From Actinomycetes bacterium (GTDB lineage: Bacteria; Actinomycetota; CALGFH01), in NCBI GenBank assembly GCA_030152105.1, contig JASLIH010000563.1:1-10913 (forward strand): a DNA stretch of 10,913 bases, in the 5' to 3' direction. The first letter of the stretch is position 1; each line of letters begins with the position of its first letter. The notes below the pieces were generated by a model. That model was not told where the DNA came from. It made no database searches and was given only the letters and a program-made list of their open reading frames with translations. Of this stretch, positions 6,191-10,913 are shown one piece after another. Made by a program: the position numbers and the translations under genes.

Positions 6191-8256
6191 CCCCCGCCCC
6201 GCCACCACCGCCGGGTCGAGAGGGTCGCAGACCGAGCCCGTCGCCCTCCGGGTTCGGCCGTTCAGCGTCGCCCTCCGAGGTCGGCGGATGGGCGCCGCCC
6301 TCAGCGTTCGGGTCCTCACTGCCTCGGTCCGATCACCCCGCTCCTCGGGGCCGACTCCCGCCCGGTGCCGATCACCGGCCCACGGGACCTCCGAGCTTCG
6401 GCGGCAGGTCCGGCCCTCCCGGCTGTGACCGCAACGCCGACCCAGACGTCGATGGCGTGGCGATGGCGGCGGCCACCGCGACCGGTGTGCTGCTCGGTAT
6501 CCGGTTCGCCGTGGCGGCGGCCTGGGTCGTCGCGGCCTTCTGCCTGGCCATGGCGTGCCTGGGGGCGGGCAGCGTCTCGCGACTCCGAGACGAGCGCGGC
6601 AGCAGTACCGCCGTGGTCGGAGTGCTCGTGTTCAGCACCCTGCTGGCTTCCGGCGGGGCGGCCGCCGCCATGCGGGCGACGGCGGTCAGCGATGGGGTCC
6701 TCCTCAGCGGGGCCCGCCAGCCTGCGCGAGTCGAGGTCACCGCCACCGTCGCGGAGGACCCACACCAGGTCCGCTACGGCGGCCAATGGGTCGTCCTCAC
6801 AGTCAACGAGGTCCACCGCAACGGCAGGACCTACCGGACCCGCGAGCGCGCCGGGATGATCGTGCCCCGCGGCCGTCTCCCCCCGTCTCAACCATCAGGC
6901 GGTACGCCCACCGCCAACCCCGTCCGCCCCTCGGACCCCGCCGCCCTGCCAGGTCCCTGGGGGTCGGCCGCATCTCCGGGTCCCTCGGGGCCGACTGGCT
7001 CTCCCAGATCCGCTGGGTCTGTGACCCCCCGGGGTGGGGCGGAGGGGCGGTTGGCGGTTGGGGAACGGTTGCGGGTTCGGGCGTCGGTCGGGGAGGCGCG
7101 GTGGAGCGATTCGCTGGGGCGGCAGCCGCCGGTGGTGCTCCGGAATCCCATCATCGAGGGGCGCGCGCCGCCGGGTGGTGCGGCGCTGCGGATCAGCGAG
7201 CGGGTTCGGGACGCGGCGAGGAGCCGGGCGCTGGCGAGCTTGACGCCGGAACGGGCCGGGCTGCTCATCGGCATGGCCCTCGGTGACACGTCGCTGCTCC
7301 CGGCGGAGCTGGAGCGGGACTTCCGTGCGGCCGGGCTGACCCATCTCATGGCGGTCAGCGGCGCCAACCTGGCGGTCGTCCTGGCCGCCGGGCTCTGGCT
7401 GGCCGGGGCTGCCGGCGTGGGCCGTCGAGGACTGGCCGTGGTCGGAATCCTCTTGGTCGTGGTGCTGGTCGTCGTCACCCGGTGGGAGCCGAGCGTGCTC
7501 CGGGCCGGGGTGATGGCCGGCCTGGTGCTGCTCGGCGTCGCCACCGGGCGCGGCCCGGGAGGCCGGCGGGCCCTCTCCCTCGCCGTCGTCGTGCTGCTGC
7601 TGGCCGACCCGAGTCTCGCCGGAGCCCTGGGGTTCCAGCTCTCGGTGGTGGCCACTGCCGGCGTGCTCTGGCTCGGCCCGGCCACAGCCAGCGCACTGCC
7701 GGACCGGGTGCCGGAGCGCATCAGAAAGGGAGTCGGCATGACCCTCGGGGCGCAGGCGACCGCGGTGCCGGCGCTCGCCCTGACCTTCGGCTCCGTCTCG
7801 CTGGCCGGTCTGCCGGCCAACCTCCTCGGCCTGCCGCTCGCGGGCGGCCCGATGCTCCTGGGCGTGGTCGCCGCCGCCACCGCACCGGTCGCGCCGTGGG
7901 CCGCGAACCTCGCCTGCCGCCTGGCCGACCCGTTCCTCCTCGCGCTGATCGCGGTCGCCCGCTGGGCCGCGGGCCTGCCCGGTGGGTCGGTCGCCCTCGC
8001 CGGCCCGGCCCGGGCCGCGCCGGTCGGGGTGGTCCTCCTCGGGATGCTGGCGGTCGCCCGTCGGCGGCGTTCGCCATACTTGCCCCGCCGTGCCGAGCTG
8101 CCGACCGACGTCGAGAGGACGGTCAAGGGACGAGATGATCACCGCCGACGAGCTCCGCCAGGTGGTGCGGTCACTGCCAGAGGCGGAGGAGCGCGAGACC
8201 TGGGGCCACCCGACCTTCCGGGTCCGGGACAGGATGTTCGCCGCCATGTCCGATGA
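6187..8256 (+). CDS. comEC: ComEC/Rec2-family DNA-uptake channel, short form
   Basis: ComEC forms the inner-membrane channel that takes up single-stranded DNA. The frame gives 689 residues. Residues 1-90 are Pro/Ser/Gly-rich. Hydrophobic helices follow (about 93-126 and 141-160), then an N-terminal soluble domain (about 177-330) interrupted by a Pro/Ser/Gly-rich insert (about 228-285). The core competence domain then carries the hallmark GLTHLMAVSGANLAVV (383-398) and further membrane segments to about 625. No metallo-beta-lactamase-like domain follows the membrane part. The start at 6187 rests on the ATGA overlap with comEA; GTG at 6457 or ATG at 6463 would remove the unusual N-terminus, but neither has a Shine-Dalgarno sequence. 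Residues 650-689 overlap yjbR and look passive: 21 of the 40 overlapping codons end in A or T, against 3 of 40 in the yjbR frame. Confidence 0.92.
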   Translation: MTPAPPPPPGREGRRPSPSPSGFGRSASPSEVGGWAPPSAFGSSLPRSDHPAPRGRLPPGADHRPTGPPSFGGRSGPPGCDRNADPDVDGVAMAAATATGVLLGIRFAVAAAWVVAAFCLAMACLGAGSVSRLRDERGSSTAVVGVLVFSTLLASGGAAAAMRATAVSDGVLLSGARQPARVEVTATVAEDPHQVRYGGQWVVLTVNEVHRNGRTYRTRERAGMIVPRGRLPPSQPSGGTPTANPVRPSDPAALPGPWGSAASPGPSGPTGSPRSAGSVTPRGGAEGRLAVGERLRVRASVGEARWSDSLGRQPPVVLRNPIIEGRAPPGGAALRISERVRDAARSRALASLTPERAGLLIGMALGDTSLLPAELERDFRAAGLTHLMAVSGANLAVVLAAGLWLAGAAGVGRRGLAVVGILLVVVLVVVTRWEPSVLRAGVMAGLVLLGVATGRGPGGRRALSLAVVVLLLADPSLAGALGFQLSVVATAGVLWLGPATASALPDRVPERIRKGVGMTLGAQATAVPALALTFGSVSLAGLPANLLGLPLAGGPMLLGVVAAATAPVAPWAANLACRLADPFLLALIAVARWAAGLPGGSVALAGPARAAPVGVVLLGMLAVARRRRSPYLPRRAELPTDVERTVKGRDDHRRRAPPGGAVTARGGGARDLGPPDLPGPGQDVRRHVR

Positions 8257-8482
8257 CGGCCAGGAGGCCAGCGTCAAGGCGACCAGGCAGGAGCAGGCCG
8301 CCCTGGTGTCCGCCGCCCCGGAGACGTTCGGCATCCCGGCCTATGTCGGCCGCCACGGCTGGGTCAGCATCCAGCTGGCGACGGTCGACCCCGCTGAGGT
8401 CCGCGAGCTCATCGTCGAGGCATGGCGCCAGACCGCCCCCAAACGCCTGGTCGCCGCCTACGACTCCGGGCACAGCTCCTAA
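8135..8482 (+). CDS. YjbR/MmcQ-family protein
   Basis: A 115-residue protein of the MmcQ/YjbR family, small cytoplasmic proteins with a CyaY-like fold that may bind DNA; the biochemical role is not settled. Family features are the N-terminal helix ITADELRQVVRSLPEAEE, the WGHPTFRVRDRMFAAM core strand region, and the C-terminal GWVSIQLATVDPAEVRELI and EAWRQTAPKRLVAAYD. The ATG at 8135 follows AAGGGA by four bases. Codon choice is strongly GC-ending from the first codon, which supports this start even though it lies 122 bp inside the comEC frame. It is last in the apparent comEA-comEC unit and is followed by a strong hairpin. It is not a normal part of the comEA-comEC-holA block as I know it, so its place may simply be opportunistic. 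Confidence 0.88.
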   Translation: MITADELRQVVRSLPEAEERETWGHPTFRVRDRMFAAMSDDGQEASVKATRQEQAALVSAAPETFGIPAYVGRHGWVSIQLATVDPAEVRELIVEAWRQTAPKRLVAAYDSGHSS

Positions 8483-8514
8483 CGGCGAGGGGGCCGACCG
8501 CGCTGACGGGAGTG

Positions 8515-8549
8515 GCCGGATCCGTCGATGTCGTGGGGGCGGATCCGGT
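8515..8549 (+). terminator. Hairpin ending the comEA-comEC-yjbR unit
   Basis: CCGGATCC at 8516-8523 pairs with GGATCCGG at 8541-8548. The pairing continues inward by three more pairs (G-C, T-G, C-G) to an 11-bp stem with an 11-nt loop at 8527-8537. It begins 33 bp after the yjbR stop and ends before the holA -10 box. No T tract follows. A role as an operator for holA is an alternative. Confidence 0.55.
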
Positions 8550-8564
8550 GACTGGGGGGCGGGG

Positions 8565-8570
8565 TAGCAT
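8565..8570 (+). promoter_or_regulatory. -10 box for a leaderless holA transcript
   Basis: TAGCAT fits the TANNNT pattern of actinobacterial -10 boxes. It ends six bases before the holA ATG, so transcription would begin at or next to the start codon. No proper -35 box is visible, and no convincing Shine-Dalgarno sequence precedes the ATG. Both facts fit a leaderless mRNA. Confidence 0.5.
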
Positions 8571-8576
8571 GCGGGC

Positions 8577-9566
8577 ATGGCTGCTCGACCTGGGTCGGTT
8601 CCGGTGACGCTCGTTCTCGGGGAGGAGGAGCTGTTGGCGGAGCGCGCGGTGGCGGGTGCCGTGGCGGTCGCCAGCGAGCGGCTCGGGCCCGGGACGTCGG
8701 TGGAGGAGGTTCGGGGCGGGGGGCTGCCCGACGGGTTCGCGATGGGGTTGGCGACGGCTTCGCTGTTCGGTGGGGGGCGGGTCGTGGTGGTCCAGGAGGC
8801 GGACGGGCTGGATGCGACCGCCCGGGAGGCGGTGCTGGCGCTGGCGGGCGACCCGGCCGCGGCGACGGCGGTGGTATTGCGGGCGGGCGCTCCGGGGCGG
8901 CAGGCGAAGTTCTTCAAGGAGGTACAGCGGGACGCTGCGACGGTGCTGGTGGCCAAGTTGCGGCCGTCCGAGCGGTCGAGCTGGCTGCGGGCCGAGGTGC
9001 GGCGGCTGGGGCGCCAGGCCGACGAGGCGGCGGTGGCGGCGCTGGTCGACACGGTCGGGCAGGACCTCCGGGAGCTGGCCGGTTCCGTGGCCAAGCTGCA
9101 CGTGGCGGTTCCTCCACCGACGGTGCTGACCGCCGGCCATGTCACCGAGTTCCTGGCCCAGACGGCGGACCGGGGGATCTTCGAGCTGACCGACGCGGTG
9201 TTCGCGGCCGATGCGGCAACGGCCCTCGACCGGCTGGACGCGCTGATCGACCAGGGGGAGGACCCGATCCGGCTGCTCGGCTTCATCGCCAGTCAACTCC
9301 GCCTGCTGCTGCGGGTCGCCGACCAGCCCGAGCTGCCCAAGGCGCAGGTCGCGAGTCTGCTCGGTGGGGGAGTCCGGGACTGGCAGGTCGATCGCGCCCG
9401 CCGGCAGCTGCGTCGTTTCCGGCCGGGGGACCTGCATCGCGCCCTCGACCTGATCGCCGAGGCCGATGCCCACATCCGCAACGGCACCTCGTCGCCGCGG
9501 CTCCTGCTCGAGCTCCTGATCGCCCGCCTCGCCGGTGCCGGCGCCCCAGCGGGGAGCTCCCGCTAG
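8577..9566 (+). CDS. holA: DNA polymerase III subunit delta (clamp loader)
   Basis: HolA is the delta subunit of the clamp-loader complex. It opens the beta sliding clamp so that it can be loaded on primed DNA during replication. The 329-residue length is normal. The N-terminal domain begins VTLVLGEEELLAERAV (10-25), the family's usual G-E-E-like opening, in a domain related to AAA+ proteins but without a working ATP site. The middle includes RQAKFFKEVQ (108-117). The C-terminal helical collar domain contains GIFELTDAVFA and EDPIRLLGFIASQLRLLLRV (228-247). The ATG at 8577 appears leaderless; the GTG at codon 10 would trim nine poorly conserved residues. Its position between comEC and rpsT is the widely conserved arrangement. 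The gene converges on rpsT across 116 bp. Confidence 0.94.
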   Translation: MAARPGSVPVTLVLGEEELLAERAVAGAVAVASERLGPGTSVEEVRGGGLPDGFAMGLATASLFGGGRVVVVQEADGLDATAREAVLALAGDPAAATAVVLRAGAPGRQAKFFKEVQRDAATVLVAKLRPSERSSWLRAEVRRLGRQADEAAVAALVDTVGQDLRELAGSVAKLHVAVPPPTVLTAGHVTEFLAQTADRGIFELTDAVFAADAATALDRLDALIDQGEDPIRLLGFIASQLRLLLRVADQPELPKAQVASLLGGGVRDWQVDRARRQLRRFRPGDLHRALDLIAEADAHIRNGTSSPRLLLELLIARLAGAGAPAGSSR

Positions 9567-9594
9567 CGCTGCCACGACGGCGTGAGCGCGAGCG

Positions 9595-9611
9595 CGCCAG
9601 AACAGCTGGCG
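9595..9611. terminator. Hairpin between convergent holA and rpsT
   Basis: CGCCAG (9595-9600) pairs perfectly with CTGGCG (9606-9611) around the loop AACAG. It lies 29 bp after the holA stop and about 70 bp beyond the rpsT stop. No T tract follows. A second, smaller hairpin at 9658-9670 (CCCC, loop GAA, GGGG) lies closer to the rpsT end and may serve that gene. Both are short, so the call is tentative. Confidence 0.4.
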
Positions 9612-9682
9612 ACCTTGCCCACCCTCAGACGCCCGAGGACCTGTCCCAGCCGCCAAGTCCCCGAAGGGGGAAGGTGAGGTGG

Positions 9683-9949
9683 CTACTGGCCCTGCTGGTT
9701 GACCGAGCGGGCCAGGCGGGCCTTGTGGTTGGCGGCGTTGTTCTTGTGGATGACGCCCTTGCTGGCGGCGCGGTCGTAGGCGCGCGTGGCGCGGCGGAGG
9801 GCGGACTCGGCGGCGTCCTGGTCGCCGGCGGCGACGCTCTCGCGGACGCGGCGGGCGTAGGTCTTCAGGGCCGAACGGACCGACTTGTTGCGGAGGCGGG
9901 CCTGCTCGTTCTGCCGGTTCCGCTTGATCTGCGACTTGATGTTCGCCAA
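9683..9949 (-). CDS. rpsT: 30S ribosomal protein S20
   Basis: S20 binds 16S rRNA early in assembly of the small ribosomal subunit. The protein is 88 residues, normal for the family, and begins [19 protein letters not shown] after the start; the end carries the conserved [17 protein letters not shown] (65-81). The start is TTG at 9949-9947, nine bases after AGGAG (9963-9959). An in-frame GTG at 9976 would add nine residues that S20 proteins lack and would place the Shine-Dalgarno sequence inside the gene. In E. coli, rpsT also begins with UUG, and that weak codon matters for feedback repression by S20, so the TTG here may be functional. It is a single-gene unit, convergent with holA and divergent from lepA, with its own promoter. 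Confidence 0.95.
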   Translation of the reverse strand: MANIKSQIKRNRQNEQARLRNKSVRSALKTYARRVRESVAAGDQDAAESALRRATRAYDRAASKGVIHKNNAANHKARLARSVNQQGQ

Positions 9950-9968
9950 GAAAGGGCACTCCTGCACT

Positions 9969-9984
9969 GAATTCACGAATTCAC
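9969..9984. repeat. Tandem 8-bp repeat in the rpsT leader
   Basis: GAATTCAC occurs twice in direct tandem. It lies in the predicted 5' leader of the rpsT mRNA, 20-35 bases upstream of the TTG start. On the coding strand the units read GTGAATTC, so each carries a GTG. AT-rich words are rare in this window, which makes an exact duplication stand out. Confidence 0.8.
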
Positions 9985-9997
9985 GGGGAACCGGGCG

Positions 9998-10027
9998 AGG
10001 CTAGCACAGCGGGTTGCCCGGGCTCAA
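9998..10027 (-). promoter_or_regulatory. rpsT promoter
   Basis: On the minus strand, TTGAGC (10027-10022) is followed after 18 bases by TAGCCT (10003-9998), a TANNNT-type -10 box. Transcription would start near 9991 and give a leader of about 41 nt, which would include the tandem repeat and the Shine-Dalgarno sequence. Confidence 0.55.
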
Positions 10028-10055
10028 CGACGACCAGCGGGCAGCGGGGGGCGGC

Positions 10056-10061
10056 TAGGAT
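10056..10061 (+). promoter_or_regulatory. -10 box of lepA
   Basis: TAGGAT matches the TANNNT -10 pattern and ends nine bases before the lepA ATG. The transcript would then have only two or three leader bases, or none. No clear -35 box or Shine-Dalgarno sequence is seen. The divergent rpsT promoter lies 29 bp away, so the two may influence each other. Confidence 0.45.
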
Positions 10062-10070
10062 GGGCTGGTC

Positions 10071-10913
10071 ATGCCGACTGACCTTTCACGCCTGCGCAAC
10101 TTCTGCATCATTGCCCACATCGACCATGGGAAGTCCACCCTGGCCGACCGACTGCTCGATCTCACCCACGCCGTGAGTGAGCGCAACATGCGCGCCCAGT
10201 ACCTCGACAAGATGGACCTGGAGCGCGAACGTGGCATCACCATCAAGGCCCAGGCGGTGCGGCTGGGCCATGCCGCGGCCGACGGCCGCGAGTACGTCCT
10301 CAACCTGATCGACACCCCCGGCCACGTCGACTTCACCTATGAGGTGTCGCGGGCCCTGGCCGCCTGTGAGGGGGCCGTGCTGCTGGTCGACGCCGCCCAG
10401 GGGATCGAGGCCCAGACGCTGGCCAACCTCTACCTGGCCGTCGAGGCCGACCTGACGATCATCCCGGTGATCAACAAGATCGACCTGCCGGCCGCCCAGC
10501 CGGACCGGGTCGCCCGTGAGATCGAGCAGGTCCTGGGCGCGCCGGCGTCCGAGATGCTGCGGGTCTCAGCCAAGACCGGCGAGGGCGTGCCCGACCTGCT
10601 GGAGGCCATCGTCCGGCGGGTGCCGCCGCCCACCGGCGACCCCGAGGCCCCGGCCCGGGCGCTGGTGTTCGACTCGCTCTACGACTCCTACCGGGGCGTG
10701 ATCGCGTACGTGCGGATGGTCGACGGGCGCCTGTCCAAGAACGACCGGGTGCGGATGATGGCGGCCGGGCACACCTCGGAGGCCGAGGAGGTCGGCGTGT
10801 TCGCTCCCGAGGCCGTCCCCACCGCCGAGCTCCAGGCCGGGGAGGTCGGCTACCTCATCCCGGGCGTCAAGGACGTGCGCCAGGTCCGGGTGGGAGACAC
10901 CGTCACCACCGCC
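10071..10913 (+). CDS. lepA: Elongation factor 4 (LepA), 3' truncated by the window
   Basis: LepA is a ribosome-associated translational GTPase thought to act on stalled or mis-translocated ribosomes, or in 30S subunit biogenesis. The first 281 codons are present in a single open frame to the window edge; the whole protein is normally about 600 residues. GTPase motifs are in order: G1 AHIDHGKST (15-23), RGITIKAQ (54-61) with the switch I region, G3 DTPGH (81-85), G4 NKID (135-138) and G5 SAK (166-168). The start of the EF-Tu-like domain 2 follows at about 195 ([19 protein letters not shown]). The ATG at 10071 gives [20 protein letters not shown], the usual LepA opening. The transcript may be leaderless. 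The rpsT-lepA neighbourhood is conserved in many Gram-positive bacteria. Confidence 0.97.
   Translation, partial: MPTDLSRLRNFCIIAHIDHGKSTLADRLLDLTHAVSERNMRAQYLDKMDLERERGITIKAQAVRLGHAAADGREYVLNLIDTPGHVDFTYEVSRALAACEGAVLLVDAAQGIEAQTLANLYLAVEADLTIIPVINKIDLPAAQPDRVAREIEQVLGAPASEMLRVSAKTGEGVPDLLEAIVRRVPPPTGDPEAPARALVFDSLYDSYRGVIAYVRMVDGRLSKNDRVRMMAAGHTSEAEEVGVFAPEAVPTAELQAGEVGYLIPGVKDVRQVRVGDTVTTA

Noticed and set aside
6316..6891. Minus-strand 191-codon frame opposite the ComEC low-complexity N-terminus
   Set aside because: I considered it because the ComEC N-terminus is odd, but the translation is also low-complexity, it overlaps the conserved membrane part, and it lacks a convincing start signal.
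8409..9959. Minus-strand 516-codon frame opposite holA and overlapping rpsT
   Set aside because: It covers holA antisense and rpsT in a wrong frame. holA and rpsT are both unmistakable, and the frame has no family signature.
9960..9990. GAATTCAC tandem copies as a CRISPR or attachment site
   Set aside because: There are only two 8-bp units with no spacer and no nearby integrase or cas gene; a leader element is simpler.

Overview
The window comes from a very GC-rich bacterium, almost certainly an actinomycete-type lineage (Actinomycetota). The signs are strong G/C preference at third codon positions, GTG and TTG starts, TANNNT-type -10 boxes placed almost directly before start codons, a BldC-like small regulator, and the conserved block comEA-comEC-holA-rpsT-lepA. 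The leucyl-tRNA synthetase is the compact type, not the longer LeuRS I remember from mycobacteria. This suggests a deep-branching actinobacterial lineage, but I cannot name a genus.

Layout. Positions 1-79 may hold the first 26 codons of a minus-strand gene that leaves the window. Next on the minus strand is a BldC/MerR-like DNA-binding protein (172-501), followed downstream by a good intrinsic terminator. It is divergent from leuS (763-3231, plus). leuS converges on a two-gene minus-strand unit: a TetR-family regulator (4648-5295) and a PaaK-like AMP-forming acyl/aryl-CoA ligase (3260-4651), joined by an ATGA start/stop overlap. Divergent from the regulator is a competence-type unit on the plus strand: comEA (5498-6190), comEC (6187-8256, ATGA overlap) and a YjbR/MmcQ-family protein (8135-8482, which overlaps the comEC tail by 122 bp). 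A strong hairpin ends that unit. holA (8577-9566) then starts from an apparently leaderless promoter and converges on rpsT (9683-9949, minus, TTG start). lepA (10071 onward) is divergent from rpsT and runs off the right edge.

Function. Most of the window is housekeeping: leucine charging, the DNA polymerase III clamp-loader delta subunit, ribosomal protein S20 and elongation factor 4. ComEA and ComEC are the DNA receptor and inner-membrane channel for DNA uptake; no pilus genes are present here. The TetR/ligase pair is the accessory part. It looks like a self-contained regulated cassette, with a candidate operator over its own promoter. I see no CRISPR array, tRNA, rRNA, insertion sequence or phage gene, and nothing that clearly amounts to a new multi-gene system. 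The points most worth a second look are the TetR/ligase cassette and its operator, the hairpin in which two opposing stop codons pair with each other, the short ComEC with disordered inserts and a tail running into yjbR, and the TTG-initiated rpsT with a tandem repeat in its leader.
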